Assembly (NCBI GenBank): GCA_033439795.1
Contig: JAUTDP010000002.1
Location: forward strand, 4,154,001-4,218,000
Origin: Sordaria brevicollis
Lineage: Eukaryota > Ascomycota > Sordariomycetes > Sordariales > Sordariaceae
DNA length: 64,000 bases
Direction: 5' to 3'
Shown here: one piece after another, positions 33,900 through 46,720 of the stretch
How positions within the stretch are numbered: position 1 is the stretch's first letter
Layout of the letters: every line of letters begins with the position of its first letter
Notes under the pieces: model-generated
Seen by the model: only the letters and a program-made list of their open reading frames with translations
The model's database searches: none
What the model was told of the DNA's origin: nothing
Program-made: the position numbers and the translations under genes

Positions 33900-36800
33900 G
33901 TATTTCGTAATCGATAACGTTATTAACCTTTTCCTAAATTAGTTCGTAATCGCCCTTCTATTTAATTAAATAATATTAATAACGGTTCTTATTTTATTAT
34001 TCGATATTTATTAATTTATCGAAGCCCTATTCTACGTATTCTTTATATTTATCGGTATAAATTATTATTCTTCCTTCATTAGCGCGGACGTTAAAATCGG
34101 TTACTTAATTAGGAAAGCTTTAACCGAATTAGCATTATATTATAAAAATATAAAAAGTAAGCGAATATTTTATATTATTAGGGAGTTTTAATTTAATAAT
34201 ATAGGTATTAAACTTAAAAATTATAAATAAACCCTCCTAGCGGGGGGAGAATTTAATATATAAGCGGTTATTAAAAAGGTTAGAAATATTAAATAATATT
34301 ATATCCCTAGGTTTATATTTTACTAAATCAATATAACGTTTATTAGCGTTCTCTTCGTATTAATTTTGAATTCGTTTCGTTTATTAAATTATAAAGTCCT
34401 AAATCTTCTTAAATTAATCGGCGAATTTATTAACTTTATAATATTCCTTTAATTACGCGGATAATAATATAAGAAGTGGCGGGTTACAAAATTCGGTACT
34501 TATACGGGAATAATATCCGTAATTAGCAAAGAAGGGGGATAAATTTATTAAGGAAGAAACGGCGTTATTTTTTACGAATTCGGTAAAGGGGAATTATTTA
34601 ATTTAATCCATTTAGGATTAATTAATATATAAGCGGAGGTATTATTTTATTTTAATATTAATACGTTCCGTTTAAGCGTTAATTTACGGGTAGAAAGCGG
34701 AAATAAATTTGCGTATTATTTTTAATTATTAATAAAAGGATAATTAAAAACGGGATATAAATTACGTACTACGGTCGGAGAGGATAGAATTTAAAAGCCC
34801 GTAAAGGTAATAAACTTTATCGATAAATCGTTTTACTAATTCTTTAATAAATAATATAACCGTTAAAATAAAATACTATATTTTAATTAATTAATTTATA
34901 ATAATATATATATATTTAAACTTTTAATTAAAGTATATATTGCCTAATAATAGGGTAACGTAATCGATTGAAATTATAGTCTACGGCGCTATAATAATTA
35001 AAATAATTTTAAAAAAATTAATATATCCCCGCTTAAAGAACTTCATTTTTATATATAGGAGGTATACTTTATAGAAAACGCGGATATTATTAATTATCCC
35101 CTCCTAATAAAATTCGCGGAATAATAATTCGTATATAGCGTTACACCTAGGGTAACCCGTATTAAGCGAATTATATTAGTAATTAATTAATTAAAACTAA
35201 AATTCCTTATTATAAAGGTCGATAATAATATAGCCTCGCTACTTCGTTATACTATTAAATATAACCTAATATTTATTAAAAGTTTTATATAGGACTTTAT
35301 AAACGGAAATCGGCTAATTACGGGCGTTTAAATTATTTAAAACGGAAATAACCTCCTAGAAAAATATAGAATTCTCGTAATTATTTAGAATAATATCGTC
35401 AATAAATTTATTTTCGTAATTATTTATAAGGGATAAGGAAAAGTATACCGTAAAATTATTAAAATATCCGTTTACAAATTATAAAGGTTATAATAATATA
35501 CGTTAACGGACGACTAAGCGTTTATTTTCGGCCTTAATAGGGATATCGTTGGGTTTGCGATTAAATACGTCCGGACGTAAATTTTTAGAACCAAAGGTAT
35601 ATTAAATTTAAAAATTAAAATAGGATAGAAATTAAAATTACTATATATAATATTATATTAATTATTTATTAATCGTAAATATTTTTAGGTTTTTATAATC
35701 CGTAAAGATATCGAAAAGTTATTATACGCCCTCGAATTTTAATTACTATTTTTTTAGTATTTTAATAATAATTAAGAATTCTTTATTATAAACGTTATAA
35801 TTATATTTTTAAACGGAATATTTCGTAAAAAAATAAGTAACGGGGTATAATATACTATCGTCCCCGTATTATAAAAGTATACCGCCTATTACCCAATTCG
35901 AAGCGTTAATTTCGACGACGGTTTTTTTAATTTAATTATAAATCTTTAAAATCAATCTAATAACGAAGGCCTTTTTTAAAGCCTTAAATACAAATTAGTA
36001 ACGGTCGGACTATAATTATAATATATCCTTCTTCGTTAATTCGTATAAAAGTAAAATTATTATTAAAAAATTCTTTATAAACCGACGGTAGAAATTCGCG
36101 AAACCTAGGAATTACTATAGGGATTTCTTAAATTATAATAATACCTATTCGAAAATAACTTTAACCTTATTTAAATCTATTTTAATACCTCCCAATATTA
36201 TAATAAGGCTAAAGTATTTCGTATATTTTATATAAAATTCGTATTTATCGATATCGATATTAAAGCCTACTTTAGTAAAATATTCGAGGATATCGTTAAT
36301 ATAACGCTCGTAATCCTTCTCGTTATTAGAATAAATAAGGATATTATTAAAATAAACGGTCGTATAAATATCGAAGATATTATATAGGAAATTATTAATA
36401 TAATTTTAAAAAGCGCTTAGCGTACTTTAGAAATTAAAAAGTATTATTAAAGATTCGAATAGCCCGAACCGTATTATAAATGTAATAAACTATTCGTATC
36501 CTTCCTTAATATAAACGTAATTAAAAGTAATAATAATATCGAACTTCGTAAAGATTTTAATATAATAAATTACGTTAAGGGTTTCTTTAATTAAAGGGAA
36601 TAAATAACGGAATTTGAAAATAACGTTATTAATACCCCGATAATTAATATAAACGCGGACTCCGCTACCCGGTTTCTTAATTAAAAGGACGGGAGCGGAG
36701 GCTTCCAATTATAACGGCCGGATAAACTTCTTCTTAAAATTATTATCGATCTATTTTTTAATAACGTTAAATTCTTTTAAATTAAAAATATAATTACGGG

Positions 36801-38000
36801 ATATAAATAATATAATATTAAATTTAAATTCGAATTTAAAATCGTATAATTTATTCGGGGGAAATATATTAGTTATTTCTTATTTAAAATTATTCGTCTA
36901 TTATTAATATTAGCGGGGGAATTTAATTTAAATTTAGGCGTCGATTTTAAAAAGCTTATCGGTTTTTTTATAAAATTTTATAACGTTTTTAGAAATAATT
37001 TTACTAATATTAATATTATTAGCGGTAAAGTAATTATTAATAATATTTTTATATATTTTAAAATCGGAGGTATATCCTATAAATATTACGGACGTAAATA
37101 CTTTAATTGCTTTAATTATTTCCTTAATACCGATACTATAAAGAGCGTCGATTTAAATATAATAATTACTACCGGAAAATTTCTTATAATAATATACTTT
37201 ACCGTTTATAATATCTTTAATTATATTAATTATAAAAGATTTATTAATTACATTAAGTATTAAAGCGCCCTTTTCTTCTATTATTTTATCCTCGTCGAAT
37301 ATACATTGGATATCCTTCGCTATATTTACTCGTATTATTCGGATAATTTAGAATTTATATTTCTCAACGAATTAATTGAATATAATTATTAATAATTCTT
37401 TAATATCGTTTAAATCGAAGGGGCCTTTAAGAATATAATAAAAGCGGATTAAGGTATAATAATTAGGGAATAAAATATAAACTCCTTTAACGAATTTATA
37501 AAATATAAATATTATATAAAGTAATGGTAGGGGAAAATAACGTATTATAATTATAAATATAAAAACTTATCCACTAATAATTTTATTTATAAATATAGCG
37601 TTTATATAATTAACTACCTTTTATTTAAATTTATTAAACTTTTAACGGGCGGCGTATTATATTATCGCGGAAATTAAAATCCTACGAATAGACTCCATTA
37701 GGGAAGGAATATCCAATTCGCCCTTATCGGGAATATTTTTTATTAAAAGCTTTTAATATATAGGCTTTATATTAAGGATAATTCTAAGGGGGGTGATTAA
37801 TAGCGTAATAAAGGGGATTTATTAGTATTTATAAAATAGAAATACGTAGCGAAAATAGAGAAGCGTTTTTTATAAAAAATAATTATAGCGTTCGTAAAAC
37901 CGGCCGAAGGTAAGGCGATTATTAGGTTAATCGATATTAAGGGTATAATAAATTAATTATAAATAATTAAAAATTATTAAATTATTATTAATTAAATCGT
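33900..38000 (-). pseudogene. Gypsy-3 pol, broken by RIP
   Basis: RT at ~36800-36080: a stop-free stretch (36708-36490) reads APVLLIKKPGSGVRVYINYR, INNVIFKFRYLFPLIKETL, IFTKFDIIITFNYV. The catalytic motif at ~36366-36286 is VYFNNILIYSNNEKDYERYI, from YFDD. RNase H at ~35900-35650 has YNVYNKEFLIIIKIL and FTDYKNLKIFTINK. The integrase zinc domain near 35300-35060 reads RGYIIVDLYNKEF, YNSLNTGYPRCNAIYELLFR, FYXEGIINNIRVF, matching H..D..GHPG..KTYELL.R.FYW. The plus strand of the same stretch is deceptively open but is the antisense shadow. Protease and the start of pol lie around 37000-38000. Confidence 0.88.
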
Positions 38001-38099
38001 AGATTAGAAAATTGATAATTTCGTAATAAACGTTAACGTTTATAATTAATTTATTAAAGTGCGTAATACTATTTTTAGCTTAATTATCGGTTAAATATA

Positions 38100-40380
38100 A
38101 TAATTTAGGGATTTAAAGAGGGAATAAAAGAAGGTTATTATAAATAATAAAACGACGGTTAATAAAACCGAAAATAATATATCCGTTATTAATAAGGGCG
38201 GTATAATATATTTTATATAATCCGTAGGATAAATAAATAAAAAGATTTAATAAATTAAAATATTTATAACGGCTATTTATAAAAGATTAATAAATCTTTA
38301 TAATATTTAACTTTATAAGGATATTCCTCTATTATTTATTTTTATACCTAATAAACGGTAGCCTCTAATTACAATTTAAATAGGAGGTTATATATTTCCC
38401 TAATTATTAATAAAATTATTCTTATCGCTTATAACCGGGTTTATAAAGCCGTAAAAGTATAGAAGGTTAGGGTAATAGACGGGGGGTATATAATAGCCGC
38501 CCGGGGCCGGGGTACTATAATAAATTAGAGCGCCGCCTATACTTATAGTATTAACGTTATATTAATTATATTAATTATAGCCGTATTAATTTTAAACGGG
38601 ATGTTACTATTATTTATTAATATTATTATTACCGGAATTATTATTATTACCCTTATTTTTATTCTTTTTATCCTTCGCTTCTTTATCCTTTTTTTAACGG
38701 TTAATAGGCGGGTCTTTATTAAAATTAATACGAAATTTATATTCGGTAGTAAAATAGCTTTTATAACCGTAATAGGTATAAACGCTAGATTTTATATACT
38801 ATTCGAAAATATTTTTATCGATTATATAAGATATTTAAATATTAATAGGGGATATAGAATCGAAATCTATAGCGGAGTTACCCTAATTAGTAATAAATTC
38901 GGGAGCGGAAATAATATTAGAGGCGGAGCTTAAACCGGAAGCGGACGTACCAATATTAATATTAATAATAAAATAAGAGTTATTAGTAACCCTATTATAT
39001 TAATCCTTCTCCTCCAATTATTTAATTAAATTGCAGGCTATTATAAATTATTCATCGAATTTATTATTATTGGGTTAAGGGCGCTATAAAGCGATAACGT
39101 TATATAAATAATCGTTAAAATAAACGCAGAAATAATAAACCTTTATATTATCGTCGAAATTATAATAGTCGATTAGGGTAACGAATTTATCTTCGAAATT
39201 AAATTATTTTATTTTATTAAACTTTAATTCCTCGAATTCGCAACGGGATTAAATAATAATATTAACGTTATTATACTTTTTATTTATTTACTTAAATAAA
39301 TCTTTAATTATAGGCTATTTAAAGTCTTCTCCCAATAAAACCTTAAGGAATTCGGGTTTAATAATTTTAAAAAGCTTACCGGCTAGGGAGCGGGCGATTA
39401 AAGAGTATTTAATACGTATAATATTAAATAAAATCGGGTTATTTTCCTAAACGAATTAAATATTAATACTTTAACCATAAAATTTAACAGCGTATTTAAC
39501 CGAATTATTAATACCGTTAAAAGCGGGTATAATTACTACTTATAATACTAATTTATAGCTATTACCGTTAATAGGGTTATTAATAGGGGGAATAAGGGTA
39601 ATTATTTGGTTATTAACGGTTATATCGAACGAATCTTCTTAAATTAATTAAATTTAAATAATATATTAACGAAGATTAGTAATCGTCTTTTAATATTTTT
39701 CGGTTTAATATTTTAAAATTTAATAGAAATTATTCTTAAGGTCGGATAATTTAATTTCGAAATCGGAGATAGCGTATTAATAGTCGGCTATAACGTTTTA
39801 GAATTGAAGATTATATTTAATTTAGAGCATAACGTAGGCGCTTTTTAAATTTTAAAGGTCGGATTTAACTTATTAAAATTCGACTTCGAAATTATATACC
39901 CTAATACCCGTTTCGACGATATTAAAATAAATAAACCTAATAAAAATTATTAATATTAATTAAAAGGCGGGGTTTAATATAAAGTCGAAAATTTAATTAA
40001 TAATAATAATAGTAGGGAATACGATAAAATCGAGAGCGGATAAAATATTTATTAAATTTAAATAAATAGGGTTATCCAAGAATATAACCGTAAAAGTACT
40101 AATAATAGCGATAGTAATAAAATTATCCGTAATAGGGGGAACCGAAAATTATTAATTTGAAAAAAATATTAATTATTTAAATTAATATACTTAATAAATA
40201 TAAAGTAAAAAGAGAGGGTACGAGCGATTCGATAATAGTATTCGTTTTAATATTTTATTTAGTTCGACGTATACGGGACCGGTATACAATTATTACGGTC
40301 GTTTAATAATCGAATTTTTAATATTTTAAAACTAGAATATAATAATTATAATCTTCCTTAATATACGTACGTAATATAAT
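38100..40380 (-). pseudogene. Gypsy-3 gag, broken by RIP
   Basis: Gag is expected between the 5' LTR (40398-40679) and pol. Near 38700-38600 the minus strand gives a Lys/Asn-rich tail (INRXKKDKEAKDKKNKNKGN), originally charged and hydrophilic, of the kind found at the end of gag. The plus-strand open frame at 38601-38933 is the hydrophobic shadow of this tail. Boundaries are approximate. Confidence 0.6.
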
Positions 40381-40397
40381 AATTTAATACTTCAAAT

Positions 40398-40679
40398 TAT
40401 TATAGGCTAAATATACATTAGGTATAAATTAGGATATATATTAAAGTACGAAGGAGAGGAAATAGGAAGTATACGTAGAGGGTTGGATATATGGGCGCGA
40501 ACCTATACCTTAGCCCGTGTACGCCTACGTGATATTGTACGTGATTACTAGTGATTAGATTTGGGCTATATCGTATTATGGTATATATGCTATAGTCGTG
40601 AATGGCTATTAGGGAGTTGGGCACTTGTAAGGGTAGTTAGTACGTATATTGGGTATGGCACAGGTTTAATCCTGTGATA
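40398..40679 (-). repeat. 5' LTR of Gypsy-3 (282 bp, right copy)
   Basis: Bases ~40490-40679 are essentially unmutated (many TG and CA steps), the inner end is mutated. Ends CCTGTGATA, then TTAAT. Confidence 0.94.
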
Positions 40680-40699
40680 TTAATAGGAGTAAATTATAA

Positions 40700-41345
40700 A
40701 CCCTATACGATTTATAATCTATATAATACTTATTATTAATGGAATTTAATAGCCGATTAGTTCGGACCCTTATTAAATATAAAGAGTTAAAACGGTAATT
40801 TACCCTTCCCGTCCTTTAGGGTAATATTATATAACGTTTTAAATACGTTTAAAAACCCCGCTATTATACGTATTATAAAAGTTATTTAAAATTACTTATT
40901 CGTTAAATTATTTACCTATATAGTAGTAATAAGAATTGGAAATACGCTTTAAATTAATTCCGGCGTAGACTTATAGGTTATTTTATAGAAAGAGATTCTA
41001 TTTATAAACTTTTTCTTAATTTTACGACGATATTCAATATAATTTAAATATTAAGGGGCGGTTAGGTTTATATAATATTAAAATAAATTCATAGGTATTA
41101 ATAAGTATTTAATCGACGATTAATTCCGGGTTTTATTTTTATTCGGTTATTTTAATAGCCGGAGAAAGGGTATTTAAATATTTAGTTCTATTAAGGGTTA
41201 TAAATTAAACGGCGAAAGATAAATAATATTAATCTTCCCTATAAATATTAATACTTAATTTGTAGAAGACCCCGAAGAAAATAGGGCCGAATATATATAG
41301 TAAAGCGCCTTTATAACGCTCTAATAAATTATTTATATAATTCGT
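40700..41345 (-). pseudogene. RIP-broken gene of unknown function (host piece D, minus strand)
   Basis: The minus strand reads LERYKGALLYIFGPIFFGVF, YKLSINIYRED, YYLSFAV, FITLNRTKYLNTLSPAIKIT, then TYEFILILYKPNRPLIFKLY. Few stops. No family recognised. It begins about 20 bp beyond the Gypsy-3 insertion point. Confidence 0.35.
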
Positions 41346-42975
41346 ACGGAAATGCCTAAATTTAATAATAGCGAGGGTATTATAGATTATTAAATTTAAA
41401 TGGTATATACCTATAATATTTTAATATTTAATTAGGCTTTATAATTTATTATTTCGATAAATATTAAAATTAGCGCCGATAAAGTTAATTTCGAGAGGGT
41501 TATAAGTTTTAATACCGGATTAGGCGATACCGCCGAACGGATAAATATATAGTCTCTCCGGTTAATTATATAAATTTATAGTAAAAAGTAGGAAAAGCCT
41601 TTAATTTAAGGATTATTCGAATAAACGACCCGTTTCCCTCTTTTTTATAATTTAAGTAATATTACCGTTTAATATATTATTTAAGCGGAGGATATAATTT
41701 AATATCTTTTATATATAATAATTAAGGATATATTATTTTAAAACGATATACGCTTTAGGTTAAAATTATAAATAAAAATAAGTATTATAATTAAAGTATT
41801 AATTATTCGGAGTTATTTTATAAAGAATATTATAGCGGACGGTAAATTAATAATTAAAGGTACGCGGGCCTTCGGGCGAAAGGTTAATAAAGAGAAGATT
41901 ATTATATAAAATTTACTATTACCGTTTAAATTAAAGGAATTTTCGAAGAAGTTTAATTAAATTAAGTAAGAGATTAATAAGATTAATAACCGTATATTAT
42001 TCCCTTATTAAATTATAAGTAAATTTTATTTATAATTAATTTCTATAGGAATCAAATTCTTAATTTTTATAAGAGTAAATAATATTTGGGCTAATATTTA
42101 AATAAACGCTTTTATTATTTATAAAATAATACGTAAACCCTTTAGTAGGGCTATTTTATTTAACGAAATAGGAACCGGCAAGATTTTAATTTATAATTTT
42201 ATTTTATTTATAGAATATTAAAGGCTCTTCGATTTAAAATAGAAGGGTAAAACTATATAAATTTACTTTAATATTATAATCTTTCTACTTTCTTTAATCC
42301 TTTAAACGTTTAAAAAATTATATAATATATTCGGCGATTTTGAAATTTATTATTAGTACGCTAAATTTAATAATATCCCGAAGGATAATTTTCGTTATAA
42401 TAGGATTTTAAATTAAAACCGGTTCGACGAATTAATAATTAAATATATTATAGGCCGCTATAAGGCGGATATTGCCCGAATTATTATTATTATTACATTT
42501 ATAACGATTAATTAGTATTAGGGTTTTAAAAGTATAAAAAAAATTTAAATACCGTAAGGGAATTAAATATTTAATATAAACGGGTACGTATAAAAGAAAA
42601 ACATTTTTATAAATTCATATATATAAAATTAAATTCGTTAAAATAGAGAAATTAAAATTAAAAAGAAGGCGGAGCGTCGGGGTTCGGACTTTAATATTAA
42701 TTTACTTAAAGTTAATAATAACAATTTGGATAAATAATTAGGTTTTAGAAATAAAAATTATAATTCAATATAAAATAACGCTATTATAATTAATTTTATT
42801 AAAGAGAATATATAAATTTACCCTTTTAATATAATATTATTTTCTTTTATAAAAGTAAATTAAAATATAAATTAATTTAATATAATTTTAAAAAGAAGAT
42901 ATAGGTAATTCTATTTTATTTAAGGATGATTATAATTCCCGACGTTAAATTTTAGGCCATCGTAATCGACGAAAT
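41346..42975. other. host piece D, RIP-mutated stretch without assignable gene
   Basis: About 1.6 kb of AT-rich sequence with scattered open stretches on both strands and no continuous frame. It holds two adjacent palindrome-like copies at 42036-42079. Nothing else identified. Confidence 0.35.
42036..42079. repeat. two adjacent dispersed-palindrome copies
   Basis: TTAATTTCTATAGGAATCAA (42036-42055) and TTAATTTTTATAAGAGTAAA (42060-42079), both RIP-shifted versions of the consensus. Confidence 0.5.
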
Positions 42976-43190
42976 TTAATTTGCCCGGAATATATTTATT
43001 AATATATTTAGAACGATCCAATTATTATTAACCTTAATACGTTTAATATATTCGGCTACGTTAATATTAAATAAATTAACGGATATACGAACGTTTATTA
43101 TATTCGTATAGTAAATTAAATTTAATAAGCTTTTTAGGTTGCTTACGTTTATTATCGGCGACGAAACGGTTATTACTTTCAATTTAGCCC
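42880..43190 (-). pseudogene. RIP-broken gene fragment of unknown function (host piece D)
   Basis: A stop-free minus-strand stretch of 68 codons reads MKVITVSSPIINVSNLKSLL, NLIYYTNIINVRISVNLFNI, VAEYIKRIKVNNNWIVLNIL and continues past 42976 with one stop. No family recognised. Confidence 0.3.
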
Positions 43191-43199
43191 GGGATAAAT

Positions 43200-43990
43200 C
43201 CTTCGTTCTTTTTTTCGAACTTAGTAATTTTAATAACGTTATTAACGGAAGGGCGTTAATTATAAAAGTTAATAAATTGGAAGAAATTTATTACGATTAG
43301 GGGTATTAATAATAGTTCCTTTATTCCGATATTTAGAAGGCGATTACCGATTTAGGAAAAATAATTAACGATTTTACAACGTTAATTATTAAAGAGATAT
43401 AAATATTTATAATTAATAAGGGAATAATAATTTTATTAATATTATTTAACGGTATAATAATATATCCTTCGTCCGATATTTTATTAATATAGATTAATAT
43501 TATTTATTTTAATTACGGTACCCGTATAAAAGTTATTACGGAATATACCAATAGCTTTTTATAATATATTATTAGTACGCTTATAATCGATATTAAGGAC
43601 GGCGAGTTTACTTCCGGTGAAAATAATAAGATAATAAATTTAAATATAATGTTAATCCGTTTATTTTAATTCTTCGCTTAGGATATATACGGTTATTCTA
43701 TATTATTATAGGATTTAAACGTTTAATTTGGTAATAATATTATTAAAAATATTTTATTCGATATTATATAATTAATCGGTAAAAATAAGAAGGAGATTTT
43801 CGAATTGGTTAAATATACGGAATTAATTAATACTAAATTGGGTACCGATATTATAAATCGATTTATTAAATTTAATTTCGATAGCGGTTTATTATATATA
43901 TTCGTATATTTAATATAAAATAGAGATATATTATTACCCTCTAGTAAATTTAATATATTCTATTAGGTTTTTAAATAATTGCCCTTATTT
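43200..43990 (+). pseudogene. RIP-broken gene of unknown function (host piece D, plus strand)
   Basis: Plus frame read through RIP stops: ELSNFNNVINGRALIIKVNK, LEEIYYD, LGKIINDFTTLIIKEI, YGTRIKVITEYTNSFL, IDIKDGEFTSGENNKIINLN, then KEIFELVKYTELINTKLGTD and IINRFIKFNFDSGLLYIFVY. About 260 codons, originally acidic. Divergent from the minus-strand fragment ending near 43190. No domain recognised. Confidence 0.4.
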
Positions 43991-44120
43991 ATTTAGATTA
44001 TTAAGAAATATACAGAAATTATAATAATTTATAAGCGTATCTTTATAGTCGTTAATTCCTTATAATTATAAATATAAATTTATATTCCTTTATATTTATT
44101 TTAATTAGAATAAGGAATAG

Positions 44121-44140
44121 TCTATTCTTATAGGAATAAA
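44121..44140. repeat. dispersed palindrome copy
   Basis: TCTATTCTTATAGGAATAAA, between two host coding remnants. Confidence 0.5.
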
Positions 44141-44439
44141 TAGGCGTACTTTATTAACGATAAATAGGATAATTTATTCTATTCTACGGAAGGTTGGGTT
44201 TAAAATTTAAATGATTTTTTTTAATTAATTATAAATTAAACGTTTAAAAATCGTCCGGAATTAGAATAATCCTTTTAAGTATATTAACGTTTTAATTTTA
44301 AATTTTACAATATACGCCGCCGGTTTAAATTTCTATTATTAATATTATATTAGAATTAGTTTCGGATTAATTTGGAATATAAATACTATTTTATAATATT
44401 TAGATCGTTTATATTAAATTAAATAATAATAACTAATAG

Positions 44440-45299
44440 AATAATTCCTTCCGATTATATATAATACTATTTACGATTAAACAGAGGAGTAAATCCTTTA
44501 TAAAGTAAATTTCCATTAATCCGTTTAGGAGAATAATACGTTAATATTTTTATTTAATAGGTTTACGAATTTATATTTAATTTCTAATTAGATTTATTAA
44601 ATATTCTTAATGTTATTAATTTATATTTTAAAACGTTATATAAATACGAAATTACAAAGTATTTAATATCGTATACTTTTAATAAATATATTTAAATTAC
44701 TAAACCTTTATAAAGTATTTTTATATATTATAATAAGAAAATAATAATTATCGGCGAAATATATTCGTACTTTTTATTTATCGTTATAAAGGTTATAAAA
44801 ATTAGATATAAAATCGATTAGGACGCTTTTAATTCCTTTATTCCCTTTATTAATACGTATTACGTTAATTCTAAAAATTCGTTTAATATAGTATAAAAAA
44901 TTTTTAAAACGTTTAAACGAATAGAAAAGGACGTTACTATACGTTTCGTTAAGCGGTATATTAAGCCCGCTATAGGAAATATAAAATTTGAAGCTAAATA
45001 GTAAATTATAATAGCGTATATTTTAACGAAGATTAATTAAACGTTTAAAACAAAAATCGAGGATAAGGAAGTTAAAGTACTAAATATTAAAAAAATTAAT
45101 AGAAGGATTAAAGGAAAAAATAATAAGGGTATTAACCTTTCGATAATAAACCTTATTCGCTTTTATAATATTATACCCGCCTTTAAAAATAAGGAATTTA
45201 TTAATTTAAATAATAATTTTATTATATTAGAGCGATTTCTATTAAGCCCCGATTCTAATAATGAAAATAATTATATAAACCTTAATTCGGCGGCCTAAT
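44440..45299 (+). pseudogene. RIP-broken acidic protein gene of unknown function (host piece D)
   Basis: The plus frame runs about 285 codons to a stop at 45297-45299, with only RIP-type stops inside: FPLIRLGE, YEITKYLISYTFNKYI, IIIIGEIYSYFLFIVIKVIK, NTYYVNSKNSFNIV, KIFKTFKRIEKDVTIRFVKR, KTKIEDKEVKVLNIKKINRR, INLIRFYNIIPAFKNKEFIN, LERFLLSPDSNNENNYINLN. Before RIP the C-terminal half was strongly Glu/Asp-rich. No family recognised. Confidence 0.45.
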
Positions 45300-45424
45300 A
45301 GGGTTATAAACGTTTTAAATCCTAATTTCCAATTATTATCTAAATATTGCGTATATATAATAAAAAACGAATAAGGGGTCCCGAAATTACTTTTATTAAA
45401 AATAATTCTTAAGTATTTAATTTA

Positions 45425-45740
45425 ATCGATAACGGATTTATTTTAATTCTTATAAGAATAAACGCCGAAGGATTTAGAAATTAAATTAATAATAGGATAT
45501 TTAGCCTAATCGATACCGGATTTATTTTAATTCTTATAAGAGTAAACGCTAAGGGATTTAGAGATTAAATTGGTAATAGGATATTTAGCCTAATTAATAC
45601 CGGATTTATTTTAATTTTTATAGGAATAAACGCTAAAATATTTAGAAATTAAATTAATAATAGGATATTTGGCTTAATCGATACTAGATTTACTTTAATT
45701 TTTATAAGAGTAAACGTTAAAGGATTTAGAAATTAATTTA
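45425..45740 (+). repeat. 84-bp tandem array, about four copies, in frame
   Basis: Palindrome-like 20-mers recur at 45443, 45527, 45611 and 45695, exactly 84 bp apart, within near-identical units. 84 is 28 codons; the plus frame reads a 28-residue repeat around INAEGFRN, INNRIFSLIDTGFILILIRV. Each unit holds one TAA where a Trp or Gln codon is likely to have been. Confidence 0.9.
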
Positions 45741-46720
45741 GTATTTTCGAAATCGAGGACATCCTTAGCGAATATTTAATTCGTATAGAGAAAATTATAA
45801 ATATAATCGTTAAAGACCCCTTATTTAATGAATTTAATAATTGGGTTCTTAATAATTCGAAAGGAATCCTAAATAAAATTATAATTTAAATTTAGAAATA
45901 TATTAAGGTTTTTAAATTATAAGCTTAGATATTTTGTTTTATAATTATAATCGTACGTAATATTTAAGACAATTCCGATATAAATATATTTTTCGGCAAA
46001 TTTAAACAATTTATAAAAGACCGTATTTATATATTATATATATAAATAATTGGTTATAATATTATAATTTTAGAGTATATATTAATTATAGTAAAGTTTT
46101 ATATTAATTAATATTTCGTCGCTATTAAAAAGATACGTATTTTTAAGACCGGACGTTTTTAATTAAATTAAGTATTCGATAAGGAATATAATTTATATAA
46201 TATAAATTATTATTACGAAATTTTAAAGAAGCGTTTTAATTAGATAATAATCCTTTTTAAATAATAAATTTCTACGGGAATAAATAGCGAAGATTGCAAA
46301 TTAGAAGAATTTATTCGGGTCGTTATAAATTATATAATTCGATTACTTCGCCCCCCCTTTAAATTATTTAAGGGAAAATAGTTTAGAAATACTTTTAAAA
46401 TAAAGGAAGTTAATATTCTTTATAATTGCATTTACCCTCCTAACGATAATAATATAAATAGAATTTATAAATACGAATTCTAATTAGGTTATAAGAATGT
46501 ATATTATAATAACGGATATAATTCTTTTAATAAGGACGAATATCGGTTCGTTTAATAATTCGGTAAGGTAATAAATATATAAGTAATTTATAAATTCTTA
46601 GGCGGCGACGTATATAACGACGAGGCGATAATTTAGATACCCGAAGCTTCGGTTAAATATATTCGCGATTATATTATTATTTACCGGGTTAATTTTAATA
46701 ATAATTAATAAGAGTGCTTT
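45730..46720 (+). pseudogene. RIP-broken acidic protein gene of unknown function (host piece D)
   Basis: Continues the frame of the 84-bp array: SIFEIEDILSEYLIRIEKII, KDPLFNEFNNWVLNNSKGIL, INIFFGKFKQFIKDRIYILY, YFVAIKKIRIFKTGRF, EDCKLEEFIRVVINYIIRLL, then IYPPNDNNINRIYKYEF and FLGGDVYNDEAII. With Asp/Glu restored at Asn/Lys it is acidic. It may be one gene with the repeat array as an internal repeat region. Not recognised. Confidence 0.4.

Larger units (their letters stand above)
33226..40679 (-). mobile_element. Gypsy-3: complete Ty3/gypsy element in minus orientation, RIP-inactivated
   Basis: 282-bp LTRs at 33226-33507 and 40398-40679, ends inferred as TGTCACGGG and CCTGTGACA. Target duplication TTAAT at 33221-33225 and 40680-40684. 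RT, RNase H and integrase read on the minus strand. The purine tract GAAGGGGGATAG (minus strand, ~33509-33520) lies next to the LTR at the left, which is therefore the 3' LTR. Confidence 0.95.

Noticed and set aside
34100..35640. A long, protein-like plus-strand frame (for example VTPRVTRIKRIILVIN) antisense to Gypsy-3 pol
   Set aside because: The minus strand of the same bases carries the integrase zinc-domain motifs, so the plus frame is an antisense shadow. It is a warning for all strand calls on unrecognised remnants here.
38601..38933. Plus-strand hydrophobic 110-codon frame in Gypsy-3
   Set aside because: Complement of the hydrophilic gag tail on the minus strand.
40418..40624. Minus-strand 68-codon frame in the Gypsy-3 LTR
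   Set aside because: Lies wholly inside the LTR and is broken in the other copy; chance frame.
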